NCBI RefSeq assembly: GCF_024139115.2
Contig: NC_085140.1
Coordinates: 297,753,293-297,817,292 of the forward strand
Source of the DNA: Armigeres subalbatus
Taxonomy: Eukaryota > Arthropoda > Insecta > Diptera > Culicidae
Direction of reading: 5' to 3'
Length of the DNA stretch: 64,000 nt
The notes under the pieces were generated by a model, which had not been told where the DNA came from, did no database searches, and saw only the letters and a program-made list of their open reading frames with translations. Shown one piece after another: positions 34,202 to 47,700 of this stretch. The position numbers and the translations under genes were made by a program. The first letter of the stretch is position 1. Each line of letters starts with the position of its first letter.

Positions 34202-34529
34202 AACTGGTATAACGCTCCGGTCTATTTTCTGCAGATTGAAGACCACGATTGAATCACGAGATTCAAATATTTTCCAATTGTTTTGGTTTATGAATCCGTC
34301 ATTTTATCTACGGATCAATCCATTTTGCAATTACGGCGCCTTTCTTGGCGCCAACATGACGATTTCATTTAATTGAAAATTCGAAAAACATGAATAGAAC
34401 ATTGCTGAGGAAACCAGCGAGTTTGTTCTATTTTGCTCCAGATTCAAACTAGAATAGTGGTCGAAAATTTGGAATGAATCACTCCTGATTTCACTCTAAA
34501 GATGACAAGTGAAAACGACCTAGAGTTAA

Positions 34530-34767
34530 GGACAATCCACACGGAATCCAAGACTAAACGTACTCACGTTTTCAAAGGGAACAACACTCAATACGGAAGC
34601 AACGCACAACTCTAAATTGCTTTGAGAATGGGACGTACTGCCATTTTTATTATTTCAGCTTTGCTGCGTCGCAGCATGCGTAGAATAATAAAAATGACAG
34701 TTGTGCGTGGGTTCCGTTTTGAATGGGGTAGCCTTGCTTTCAGTTTTGGATTCCGTGAGGATTGTCC
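34530..34767. mobile_element. MITE with GGACAATCC-CACGGAATCC ends
   Basis: Left GGACAATCCACACGGAATCC and right complement of GGACAATCCTCACGGAATCC, flanked by TTAA and TTGA. An internal foldback CATTTTTATTATT/AATAATAAAAATG (about 34640-34700) is also present. 238 bp. TTAA/TTGA could be a piggyBac-type target or chance. Confidence 0.6.
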
Positions 34768-35269
34768 TTGAATCAGTAGTAGAGTTGACTGTCCACATCT
34801 CGATATTGAAGGGCCCATCGTGATGAGGAGAGATCGGGGAATGAAAGAAAGAAGCTTGTTGCTATGACAAACGACAACAAAACGAATGTTATTTTATGCT
34901 TTTGATGTGTTGGTTATTGCTCAAAGGCACGGCATACAAAAAACAAGGCAGGCTCAACACGTATGTAAGCATTCAGTTTGAATGTGAACATGTGACGTCA
35001 CTGCTTTCTACGCACAAGCAGAACCGAGACGATGTTCTACGGGTTCAGCATGTCTACCTTTGTACTCGAACATGTGGCGACAAAATGTGCGTAACCCTTG
35101 AAGTGTCATTTTTCTAACGAGCCTACCTTGTTGTCTATATACCGTGGCCCAAAGGTAGTCTAGTAGCCTAGAAATTTGAATATATAGAAATAGGAGCATC
35201 TCAACAAAACGATCCCAGGCAAAACTACAAATATGTTGAAGGCGGGGGATGTCCATATGTTATAATACC

Positions 35270-35350
35270 ATTCGGCATAACAATTTAAATGTCAAACAGC
35301 CATTTGACATAAAAACCATTTGACATAACGACCATATGGCATAATTGTTG
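35270..35350. repeat. Short tandem motif CATTTGACATAA/CATATGGCATAA
   Basis: Related 13-17 bp phrases ATTCGGCATAA, CATTTGACATAA, CATTTGACATAACGACC and CATATGGCATAA recur. A minisatellite-like fragment. Confidence 0.5.
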
Positions 35351-35379
35351 AAAAGAGTATCAAATAAAGTGATTTCAAT

Positions 35380-36900
35380 TTTAAGAAGTATGCATTTGCC
35401 TGAAATAAAGCAAATAGAAGACCCCATCTTCATAAGTACGCAATTTGGTCCTAAAGCCCTACATCGTTTTTGATTGCAAACGATAGTGCATTGGGCAAGA
35501 ATACATGAACCGATTCTGAAAATAGTCTAAATCAGTAAAAGTGATATTTTTGTGTTTGAGACTTTTTAAGACATATTTTAGACTGAAAAACGTCTGGGGC
35601 TGAAAAGGCAGCATATCAAAATGAATGAACGTCAGGCCCATATATTAACTCTGTCAAAGGTTTAGTCAAGTTTCCTGCGGTTTTTTGCTAATGCGTTTGA
35701 ATCATATTATCCCGTACGTTAAACAAGACCAAAACATTTTAAGACCAAAGACCAAACATTTAATGTCGAGGAAGCATTTTCCATTTATTTTTTTATTTTT
35801 CAAGCTAAACAGTGTTCCTTTCGACATTTGAGTCGGAGGAAAAACTGATGCTTTCAGGATGATTAACTTCATCGTTCCATGAAAGAAAATCGAATATCAA
35901 TTCTTCATTTGAGAACCCAATTTCTCGGAGTAAGGCGAAGAGTGTATGATTTCTTCAAGAGAATAGATGATGTATGTATTTATCCAAAATAAGGTAGTAG
36001 TAGTAGTAGATGTGAGAGGGTGCTTTATAACCCCATCATATTTACGAAACGCATAGTATTCATGCACCTCTCAATACGTCCCTGCTTTATGCGCATCGTA
36101 GCAGGCAACGCTTTCAGCGACAAAGAGTCGGCATCTTTCGTGTTTGTACTGCCAAGCAAGCAGGTTGTGTGTGCTCGGCGACAATAGGAGCACAATGCGG
36201 ATTTTACAGTAGAGTCATCCTTTGTTTAAAAGTATATGCAAGCAATGCAAAAAAAATAGATGACCCTTTCTCTCAAAACGCAATAGTTCGGAGTAAGGCG
36301 AAGAGTGTATGACTCCTTTTTTTAAAGTACACATTTGCCCGAAATAAGGCGAAAGAGTAGAACACTCCTTATTTACGCATTTGCCCGGAATAAGGCAAAA
36401 GAGTAGATGACTACTCAGTGGCGTCGCGTAGCCTCACTTTTTACCTGTGCACTGATACAAAAAATGAAAATTTGGATATTTCTCAAGCCTGAATGGAAAA
36501 TAAATTTATCAGAGTTGTTTAAACTAATCGAAATCTAGTTATTCTATACATTTTCCCACGAATTTAATCCAGTGCACAGGTATATTGAGGTTAGGGAAAC
36601 GCCACTGTGACTACTTCTTTAACAGTTTGCATTTGTCCGAAATAAGGCAAGAGTAGAAAACCCCTTCTTTAAAAGTACGCATTTGTTCGGAATAAGGAAA
36701 AATGATGACCCGTTTTCAAAAATTACGCATTTACCCGGAATAAGACAAAAGAGTAAATGACCCCTTATTTAGAAGTATGCAATCGCCCGGAAAATGGCAT
36801 AAGGGTAGATGGACCCTTCTTAAAAAAACGCTTTTTCCTGGAAGAAGGCAGAAGACTTGATGACCCATTCTTCAAAAGAAAGCCCGAAAAGAGTTGAAGC
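35380..36900. repeat. Diverged tandem repeat, period about 52 bp
   Basis: The phrase GTACGCATTTGCCCGGAATA with AGGCAAAAGAGTAGATGACC and CCTTCTTT recurs about nine times at 36222-36900, with isolated copies at 35385-35450 and 35930-35990. One copy is split by a 192-bp hAT MITE at 36416-36607. Confidence 0.75.
36416..36607. mobile_element. 192-bp hAT MITE with perfect 8-bp TSD
   Basis: Ends CAGTGGCGTCGCG and complement of CAGTGGCGTTTCCC; further in, ACCTGTGCACTG occurs inverted on both sides. TGACTACT flanks both ends exactly (36408-36415 and 36608-36615). Non-coding. CAGTGG ends and 8-bp TSD are hAT hallmarks. Confidence 0.88.
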
Positions 36901-37079
36901 GTATATGATTTTTTCCAACGCGTGCAAATGACTAATACAAATGAGCAGGTGATTCCATCTTTCAAAGCACATATTTTTTTCTTATGACGCGAAAGAACGT
37001 TCGCATTTGCATAAGTGTTATTATCATTTAGTATATTATTAGCGTTCCATGCTGTAAATATTAGACATAGAGCATTGTA

Positions 37080-37260
37080 CCCTTATACAAAGTTGTAGAG
37101 GGAAATAGCGCTAGAAGTCCGCCATACAATACTTTTCGGAATTCCGCCTCTGGAATGAGTTTTTGACTGAAAACTAAATGATAATGAAATGATAATTTCA
37201 ATTCCCCGGAGACGAGCCAGCCTAGGGCTGAAAGTCTCCTTAATAAAGATAAAAAAAATC
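37080..37260. repeat. GGAATTCCGCCTCTGG repeat with retroelement tail
   Basis: Same family as 27886-28012 (CTAGAAGT-CGCCATACAATACTTTT, CCGCCTCTGGAATGAG). It is followed at 37208 by GAGACGAGCCAGCCTAGG and GGCTGAAAGTCTCCTTAATA, also found in diverged form at about 27176-27225. Confidence 0.55.
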
Positions 37261-37739
37261 AACCCTGATAATTACACGAACAACTTTGAAGGACAATGTT
37301 TTTATACTCAATGAGAAATATATAAAATAATAATATTTGAAACTTGAGCATGAATAAACTTGAAAAAGTCGATACGTATGTTTAAAAAAACAGTAGACCT
37401 AAAATCTCTGTCTCGTTATTCATTTTTTGCCGAAGAAAAGCACAGAACGCTTTAAAAATATTAGCAATCAGAACAGCTATTTGTTTCGACAGCTTGGAAT
37501 AGAAATTCTCTGAATAAAGTAGGTACCAATTATTAATCTGGAGCTATTACACCCACCAGTAAAATGTGGCCGAATAAAAAAGAAGTACAACAGAGCATAT
37601 CATAATACACTTGTCTATTATATTGAACAATTCTTAGACATCCAACCCTTAAATTTTGCTCTTATGTTTCACTCATACCGTCCACATCACATACATTCGC
37701 ATACAATCGAACCAAAAAGGAAAAACAATAAAATCCAAA

Positions 37740-38779
37740 TTACCAATTTCCACCTCGATTGTTATTATGGTGACCGCCGCGGAACTTATTGTTGCCGCCG
37801 CGGAAATTGCCTCGACCGCCCCCTCGGAAGTAGGGCGATCCATGCCGTGGTCCTCCGCCTCCCCGACCACCCCAACTGTTGTTGTTGTTGTGATTCCTAA
37901 AGTTGTTCATTTTGTTGTTATTGTTGAAAGGCGACCCGCCAAACGGAGGCCGATTGGGTGAGTTAAATTGGTTTCCCATTGGACCTCCACCCATGGGCCC
38001 CATGGGCGACTGCTGTTGGTTGTTCCAAATGTGTGGGGGTGGAAGTCCCGGCGTTGGTGGCGGATTCAGATTATTCAACCCGGCCGCTAGGTTAGGAAAC
38101 TCCCCAAAATTGGCCAGATCGCCCAAATTTGGCAGACCGGTCCCAAAGTTGTTAAACTGCGGTGGCGGCACGTCCCATTGTTTCCGTTGCGCTTGTTGCT
38201 GCTGAGCGGGAGGGAAAGCGAACGGCGGGAAATCGGGATCGGGCAGTAACGGAGGTCGGTGCTGTGGTGGCTGCAGTGGTTGCGGTTGTGGTGGTGGTTG
38301 TTGCTGTTGCTGTTGTTGTAGCTGTTGCGGCTGCGGTGACTCTTGTTGCTGCTGCTGATGAATCGCCGGAGGTATCGGTATATTTGCTACAATGTCCTCC
38401 TTAGTCAGAAGCGGAGGATTCATCAGCGACATCAAAGAATCTTCGACATCTTCACCTTCGAAAGGTTCGTACGGTTCCGTAGAGTCTTCTATGGGCTCGT
38501 CGTGTAACGCTGAAAGAGAATCATCATCTGTCGTATTGTTTGCAGCACCAATTATTGATCCAGTGTCGGAACAAAGTTTAGTAGAAGAGAAAGCTTCGTT
38601 GTTACCCGCCACCGGAAGCACCGAAGTCGACACAGAAGAAGTTGACTTAGTGTTGGCAGTTGAACTGCCCTTACCTGCCGTCGTTCCGGTAGGATGCTCT
38701 GGGACGTACTCCTCGTCGGAAAGATCCATGTCGACACTTTCGTTGTTGTCGGTTGGTGGTTCCGAAGGTTCATCGACAT
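37740..38779 (-). CDS. RPRD2: RPRD2-like coding exon 8 (polyQ and RGG-like C terminus, stop)
   Basis: The acceptor AATTTCAAG precedes ATGTCGATG. Encodes residues 858-1203: acidic DVDEPSEPPTDNNESV, then Q/P-rich tracts, NNLNPPPTPGLPPP, and a C terminus dominated by G, R, N and F (repeats such as RGGGRGNFRGG). RGG-like tails commonly bind RNA. The stop is at 37740-37742. No clear AATAAA was seen on the minus strand just downstream, so the 3' UTR end is undefined. The opposite-strand ORFs here are shadows of the polyQ and Gly codons. Confidence 0.88.
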
Positions 38780-41700
38780 CTTGAAATTCGAAAAAAATTA
38801 TCATAATTTTTTAAAATAATAACATTTTTGAACAACTTATAGAATATAATTACGACTATCAAAGCTGTATAAAATATGTATCATATGTATTACGTATAAC
38901 ATTATGAAAAATAAACTAACCATTGCTACCTTGCGTTGTACGTTTCGGAGTCGAAGCTGGAATATCCATGGGCGAAGGTGACGGCGAAAGTGACGGCTCG
39001 GTTTGATTGCTCATCAGAACGGTTGGAGGTTTACTTAAATCGAAGTTTTCCCTCTCGAAGTTTTGCTAGGGATTGGAAACAAATCGTCAGTATCAGCTCT
39101 GAGATGGTAAAATGTAAAAGAAACAAAATGAAGTACTAATATAAAAGAACTACAACTGCAAATTTTTATAATAAAAAATAAAAATTATTACAATTGCATA
39201 ACAGTGGAGAAAGCATAAAATAAGTAAAATAAATGCATAAGATTGATTAAAAAAACAGATTTTTTTTAAAAAGCCAGTTCAAAATGGAAATAAACGTATT
39301 GATTGTAATTATGCAGGGGGAAAAAATATCAAATCAAAAAACATAAATAGTATGCGTGAACAATTAAAACTCAACAAAATATTAGCCGTACCAGGAAATC
39401 ATCAATCTCCAACAGCGAGGTGGGCGTCTGCAACAACTGCAGTGCGTCATCGCCTCCCTTTGAATCGTCTACCGCATTCGTTTCCGCTTCCTCGTCCGTA
39501 CCATCACCGCCGAAACGCGAATCCAGTGCTTGCTGCATCGACTGTATTCGCATGTCGAGATCTTTCGGTTCACTGGTGACGGTAGTGGCTATACTTGTGC
39601 TACTGCTGCTGGTCGTGGGTGGTGCCGTGGCATTGGTCTGTACCAACATATTCAGACTGGCTTGCCTCAGATCTACATCACCCGTACCGGTACCCCAAGG
39701 GAACGCATTAAGCGAAGAATCGGCCACCTTTGCCACTGCCGGCGGTGACACAGGTGCTGGAATCGAGTTTTCTTTCGAATTGGAGTAATCCTTATCATTC
39801 TCCGCTAATAATATCACATCGTCGTCATCGTCATCATCGATGTCCTCGAGATCATCCAAGCCCGATTTGCTGAGCAGAGGACCAGGCGAACCCGTCAACG
39901 AGATAAGATTACGATGATCCACGTCCATCAACCGTCCCTTATCCTTCATAAAGGCAGGTAATGGCATGTTGGGAAGCTGGCGGTGATCTACATCCTGAAG
40001 CGGGCCATCTTCATTGACACCGTCGATATACTCAATCACATTTGAGTTGACACCTTTTCTTTCGTAATGAGGAGGCGAGACAGGCGTATCGAGACCCTGG
40101 AAAGTGGAATCCTGGAACATTCGGAAGTAAGCAAAAAAAAACTAACAAACCCAAAAAACAACAAACTTACATGTGGTCCATCCCATGTCATCGACATATC
40201 CCACGTCGAATTGTACTCATCAGATCGGTCCAGATTAACAGGAGGAGGAGGCGGATGATGAGGACCGCGAGGTGGCCCAGGTTGAGATCTTCCCGCGGGG
40301 TAATCCGAAAGCATTGGTTGATTGTATTGTGGACCCGCTCCGTAACTTCGTGCCATGCCCATATTGTGGTGATTGTTTGGTCGTGGGCCTAGGCCCGGAA
40401 GTCCATAGTCAGCACCGCCACTTACCACAGAAGGGACACCATAGCTGTTGAGACTGGACGTGTAATCAACACCGCCCGGTCCATTACCATACTCTTCCAT
40501 CGAAGGGCTGCTATTGTGCGACGGAACATACGGACCAGAACCAGCGGAATTGCGCGTTGGAGGAGGCAGTGGTCCTCCGAGGGGGGGTCCTCCACCACGA
40601 CCAGCGCCATAGTGCTGGCTACTGGGCGTATCTGGGAAAAACGTTTTTAGAAAATCATTTACTCCTTCCGATTCTTCCTTTCTGGAGTTAATCACTTGTA
40701 TTGATTGCACTGCGGGCGATAGTACAACATGCCGAATACAAGAAGTGACATTCGGAGAAACAAAGGTTAGAGTTAGTAAATACCTATTACTGTAGTAGAA
40801 GGGAAACTAATTCAACAACACTTGAATATTCTACGCAAGTTCTTTATCAGAATAAATGTATTGGTAATATTTAAATTGACCAAATATTGCGGTTTTCACA
40901 AATTTGTTTGGGGTCTTGGCTGTCCAGTTGATACTGGTTTGTGTTAAGATGTTGCTTGTAATGCGAGAGCAATGGTTCAATAACATCGCATACCCCACGT
41001 AAACGCGGTCAAGTATGTTTGACAAGCATAAACTCCGCCTCCAGGAAACTAGACAAGTTTACCTTATGTTTGATCGTATGTAGAGTTGTCTTACCAACTT
41101 GATTCACTTGTCATAAGACGAGTTCGTACAATTCCATTTAATTTCACCACTATCAAGTTGACAGATACGTATTTCGACCTCAACAGTAAGACCGTCTTCA
41201 GTGATCCCGTACTCGACTCCAGTACGAAATGTTCGAAGATATGGTGTTCGGTGGTTCATGCGCTCTGCTTCAGTCGAGACAAGCGCGATCTTTCATGGTT
41301 TACAGTAGCCATCGGGCAAGTCAGTGCAGTGCGTGTTTTAGTCGTCGCGAAATGGTTAAGATACCGAATCAGTGAAATACGTTAGACACACATTGCGTTT
41401 TTGTCTTTGTATCATCATGGATATGGCGTCATTCAAAAGAAATAATTAGTCGCGTTTTCCAATAGATTTCCTTTTTAACTAACATACTATTCCTTTCCAG
41501 TGCGCTCATGGAGATGCAGCGGATTCGTCGATCTCTTGTAGCAATGAGTGTCGCACTAATTTTCCCCCCCTAATCCCAACAAACTGTGAGGACGTGGCCG
41601 GCATCGTTATTGGTCTTGAATTAAAGAAATTCCGAAGCATGTACAGTAGGGTGGTTCAAAAAATCGATTTTGCTCCACAATGCTCATCTGATTCTTTACC

Positions 41701-44700
41701 ATGTTCTGAGTGTCCTCTGAAAATTTGAGCTCATTTGGATTAAAACTGATTTAGCACAAGCCGTTTCAAGTTTGCATGCAAATTAGTATGGGGAAATTTA
41801 TTTTTTCATTATACTGGTCATGACGCTTCCCCATCAAGCGCAGGTTGAAAGAAAACCTACATAGCTAAAACGAATACTCAACAGCTTTCAGAAACACTGG
41901 CAGTAGTGTGCACAATTAAGAAATTTCATAAATTTTTGATCGGTCAGAAGTTTATGATATTTACGGACCATAAACCGTTACTGGGGATTTTTGGAAAAGA
42001 AGGGAAAAACCAGCTGTGTGTCACTAGATTGCAGAGGTACATTATGGACTTGTCGATATATGACTATGAAATAGTTTATAGGCCCCCACACAGATGGGAA
42101 ATGCCGATTTCTGTTCTCGGTTCCCTTTGAATGTAGAAGTTCCGAAATTCATTGATAGTAGCAGTATAAGTGTATTAATTTCTTCAATGATTTTCCACTT
42201 GACTATGAGGTTTGATCTTGAGCTAATAGACGGGTGTCTTCTATACCAAGATAGGGTTTTCATACCTGCTACACAATATAAAGGGATTTTGAAGCTGCTT
42301 CATGCAAACCACCAAGGGATCGTTAAAATGAAGCAAACGGCAAGGCGGTGTGTATTTTGGATAGGGATCAATGAAGATTTAGAATGGCATGTTAAGCAAT
42401 TAAGAAAATTATTTTGAGCATTTTTAGTGGAATGTCTTCACTTGCCATAAGACGAGTTTGTACATTCCCATTGAATTCCACCACTTAATTGTATCTTGAC
42501 AGATACGTATTTCGACCTCAACAGTAAGGCCGTCTTCAGTGTCTTCAGTACGAGACGAGACCTTACTGTTGAGGTCGAAATACGTATCTGTCAAGATACA
42601 ATTAAGTGGTGGAATTCAATGGGATTGTACAAACTCGTCTTATGACAAGTGATGTTGAGCAATGCCAAATACAGGGGTTAGACAAAAAGGTTGAGATAGG
42701 CAAAATTTTGCCGAAGTTCAAGTCAGCATAACTTTGCGTAGAATGATCCGATTTTGATAAAATTGGGACCATCGGACGCGGAAACTCTTCTAGTATACTA
42801 TCCCTATGCAAAACCTGAGATTGGTCTTCGGCCACCGTAGATGTTCCGGGTTTTCCGAGAGAACGTTCAAGATGCATTTTTTCTACTGCTTGTCATTTTA
42901 TATGACGTTTACTTTCATTATGTTTTATGCTTTGTCCAAAAACTAGAACTAATATGCCGCCCAATGGTGGCTGTAGATCGAGAATCCATCAAAACTACGC
43001 AGAGATATGGCCATTTTCGTAAAAACGCAGATTAATCCACCTACAGTGAGATTTTGACCCTTCCTTAGTTATAAGGAAATTTTTCCCAGACTCCAGCATT
43101 TAAAACGAGATAAAACTACTCAGCTTCCCACGGCGATTTACCGTGAAAGTAACAAAATAATTGCCTACCCAAAGGCGGATGTCATGGGTTGAGTGACAAC
43201 TCAACGAATGATAACGTACTGTACTTCATGCTGCCTGTCTATAAGGCGCTCGTCGGATTGAATAACTATTGTGACATGGTTAGTAACTGTCGTAACGCTG
43301 GTTGCATATAATGTACTCGTAATTTCCAGAGGCCTTGATATTAATTATTCCAGAACTAACTAAATCAGTCATTGATCTGAACGAAACTCAATAGCGTTCA
43401 ATAATAACATATATTTCGCCTTATGGATGTCTTATTTGAGAAAACTAAACTTGTTCAATACCTTAAAAATGAGCTAGATTTTTATGGTAGTAAATTTTAG
43501 AATTTGCACACATACGCACACATACATGCATACAAGTGATCTATTAGTGTCTCAAAACATGGTCAGATTTGCTATCTAGCTTCCACTGAAGAAATTTTTG
43601 AAATCCCTTTCAATTTTTACGTTTTTGCTTTTCTGAGAAGATTTTTTTGTACATGCTTCTATATGTTCCTCAATTAAAATCATTTGTTTCTTTGAAACAA
43701 ATAAGAAAAATAGGCATAATTCCATATCATATCATTTGTTACAATTATATTTTCAATGTCAAAGTTAATTTGTTTCAAATACCATACATTTTATTTAATA
43801 ATTCACGAGATTTCTTGATAGATTAATACGTAACACACCTGCGTAACGCATACAAAGTGAAATTATAGACACTTCCGAAGGAAGGGTCAAAAAGGTCCCG
43901 GGAACATGAAGAAATAATAACAGATCGGAATAATGTAAATATGAGCATGTAACTTCATGGCTTTGCGAGACGATGATTACAGAAACATTTCCAAAATGAT
44001 AGTGTCCACTGACACCCTTATAGCAGGTTCCAAGGGCCTTCCAGGAAGAGCCGGTTTTGGCACCATCTGGAACCATGCATTTATGGGTGTCAAAATTAAT
44101 GTTTTCTCAAGACGATGAACATAGGATCTTTATTAAAGATATATTTTGAGGACTGTAAGACTCTCTGGCCAATTTGTAACAGGTTCCGGATATTCTGCGA
44201 AAGTGAAATTTATTCAAGGTGTATGGCCAATTACGTACCGTTTCCACGAAAATGGCCATATCTCTGCGTATACCTAATAGATTTTGGATCTGCAGCCAGC
44301 TTTGGTCAACATATTGGTTCTAGTTTCTGGGGAAAGCATAAAACAAGATGTCAGTAAACGTCACATAAAATGACAAGCAGAAGAAAAAATGCATTTTTAA
44401 CATACTCTCGGAAAACCCGGAACATCTCCGGTGGCCAAAGGCCTATCTCAGATTTTGCATAGGGATAGTATACTAGAAGAGTTTCCGCGTCCGATGGTCC
44501 TAATTTCATCAAAATCGGATCATTCTACGCAAAGTTATGCTGATTTGAACTTCGACAAAATTTTGCCTATCTCAACCTTTTTGTCTAACCCCTGTATGTT
44601 TGCAAACATCGACCGCACCTAAACCAGCTAGTGATACATCTTGGATACCAACGAGTCGGCCTTTTAGTCGAATTCATGCCGATGTTTTCCATTTCGAACA

Positions 44701-47700
44701 CCGAGTTTTTCTATTAGTGGTTGATAGCTTCTTCAGTAAATGGTTAGAAATTGATTTGATGAAAACTGGAACTGAGGCATCTAAAGTCATTCGCAAATTT
44801 GTAGCATTTTTTTTTCTAGATTCGGACTGCCAGACGTGCTAGTCACAGACGGGGGTCCTCCGACTAACGCTCATCAATTTATATCATTCATGGAAAGACA
44901 AGGCATAAAAGTTTTGAAAAGTCCGCCTTACAACCCGAGTAACAACGGGCAGGCGGAGAGAATGGTGAGAACAGCAAAAGATGTTTTTATGAAATTTTTA
45001 TTAGATCCATTGACTAAGAGCCTCAAAATAGAGGAACGTATTTTATATTCTCTATCCAATTATCGTAAACTGGGTCTAGTGTAGATGGAATGTTTCCATT
45101 AGAGTAGTTTTTCTGTTTAAACTTAAAACGTTGACGGACCTTTTACATCCGAAAAAGGGTTACAAAAGTCAGCTTATTATCTCTCCGGCTAAAGACTCTC
45201 ACAACAACGAACATATTGATGAACCCTGTAGTGCGCCCTCCCAAGACCCATTTCTCAAGTTGAACCCGGGGGATAAAGTATTTCATAGAAACCACGACAA
45301 AACTGCGCTTGAGAAATGGATCATAGCGCAGTATGTAGCCAAAATATCAACTGATACATATCGAATTTCTGTCGGCAGAAACACCTTAAACGCACATCGC
45401 TCACAGCTGAAAATTATGGAAAGGCGACCGACACGTTCAAGGATGAGGATACCATTGCAGCGTATCAAGAGACAAAGAGAATCGAGTGACTCTGAGGACG
45501 AATTTCTATTATCAGAATTAAATATGAGATGATTGTGCTCCAAGTCAAACGAAAGCATGGTTTTGTTAAAGTTTAGAGCAAATAAGATTTGCGTTCTGAA
45601 GTTAGTGAAATTATTGAATTATGTTTGAATAGTTAGATTTGAATACTATCGAATAATGCATGATGTCCAAGTTAGATAAATATAAGAATCAGAATTTAAG
45701 GGGAAAGAACTGATGTGATCACCTAATAGGCTAAACCCCTTTTCGCTACCATAATTCGAACATGTCATATATGTGTAGTATACTCTCTATATGCTGTATT
45801 ATAGCAATGGCGTACTGATGATTAATAAAACCAGATTAGATCTCTTTCGTCTTCAACCATCTAACAGTGCACACGTATTTTTTATTAGCTCTTCGCAAGT
45901 CTCATATAATTTATCACTTCTGAGGGCATTTATACGAAACTTGCGGAGCTTTAGGAAACTTCGAGTTCCTGTATTCCAGAAGGAATTCCTGTATGAATTA
46001 TTGCAGGAATTTCCAAAATATCATGGAACAGTATTCAAAGATATTCCTAGAAGAATTTCCAAAGGAATTCATCTCGAAGGGATCTCTTGGAAAAAGTTAT
46101 GGAGGAAACTGAAAGATATCGCCAAACCGATATTATCTACAACGATCTTGCTGTAGCATTTGACAAGTTGAACCATGGTATCGCTGTTGCCAAACTCGAC
46201 AGGTACGGCATCGGTAGTGATTTATTGTGCTGGTTCCGCTTATACTTGACTGACCGACTTGACTATGGTGACTTTAGATGACTGCGAATCAAATAGTTTC
46301 TAAGCAACATCTGGAATACCGCAAGACATCTGGGGCCAGTAATATTCCTGCTCTACTTCAATAAAGTCCATCTAGTCAACGAAAGCCCTCGACTCGTACG
46401 CTGACGATTTGAGAATGTTTCTCCAAATTAGTTCAACTACGGACTGTCTTAATTCACGGCAGCTCGCTCATTTTGCCAGCTGATGTTCTCTAAACCGCAT
46501 GGTCGTAAACCTTCCCAAGTGCTCAATCATAACGTTCACCCGAAAGAAACAACCGATCATTTTCGACTACAACCTACTTGACACGACACTCGAACGCACG
46601 AATCACATCAAGGACCTTGGTGTAGTCCTGGACTCAGAGCTAACATTTGAGCAGCACTCGTAAGCTGTCGATAAAGCTTCTAGTTTATTGAGACTCATAT
46701 TTAGGTTTGCCAGAAAATTTTCTGACATTTATTGCTTGAATGTTTGACTATTTATCGCATTATATGTTACGTCGGAGGTTTTTAATTTTTTTAACAGACC
46801 TAGATAGCAATTTTACTGTTGTAACTTTTTTGGACTGACTGTGATTTCTAAAACTACTTTATATTTTAAGACCATCATTGGGGCCACACAGAGTCTGTTG
46901 ATGTTGTAAACAAATAAACAAATAAACAAAATAGACAAATCCCTAGTATGAGGCTACATTTAAAGTATCATATACTATTGGGCCCTCCTTAGCCGTGCGG
47001 TAAGACGCGCGGCTACAAAGCAAGACCATGCTGAGGGTGGCTGGGTTCGATTCCCGGTGCCGGTCTAGGCAATTTTCGGATTGGAAATATTCTCGACTTC
47101 CCTGGGCATAAAAGTATCATCGTGTTAGCCTCATGATATACGAATGCAAAAATGGTAACTTGGCTTAGAAACCTGATGAACACTAAGCTGCGAGGCGGCT
47201 CTGTCCCAGTGTGGGGATGTAATGCCAATAAGAAGAAGAAGAAGAAGAAGAACTATTGGAATGAATAAATCCTTTTATTTTAGATTTATGGCGAAAAAAA
47301 CCTGAAAGTCATTGTTGCAAGTCATCCCGTTTGACATGAAAATGTTATCTAATGAAAGTTACTAGTTCTGCTTTAGAATTTCGTAGACAATTCAATAGTA
47401 CTGAAGCACGTGTTCTTAGCCTGAGAATAGGGATTAGTGAATAATATTCCAATCATAGGTAAATATGCAATCAATTAGTATACTGCCCATGATCGCATAT
47501 TTGTAACACTCGTATTTTTGTTCATTATGTAAAAAGCCTGTGAATCGTTCAGAAAGCTCAACATACTGACTCTAATCCAACAACTATAAAATAGGCTTTA
47601 CTATCTTGCTTATCCGTGGTAAGCTGGAAATGATGGAATTTGTGGGGAGGATTGACAAACGATTTACAAAATAAACCAAAATGCAAATGTTACAAATATG

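Noticed and set aside
36765..36965. Minus-strand ORF with Lys/Ser repeats
   Set aside because: Composition follows the ~52-bp tandem repeat.
37903..38784. Plus-strand ORFs rich in Val/Ala/Cys
   Set aside because: Shadows of polyQ, Pro and Gly codons of exon 8 of the RPRD2-like gene on the minus strand.
39420..39788. Plus-strand ORF of 122 codons
   Set aside because: Antisense of RPRD2-like exon 6, which has conserved phase and splice borders.
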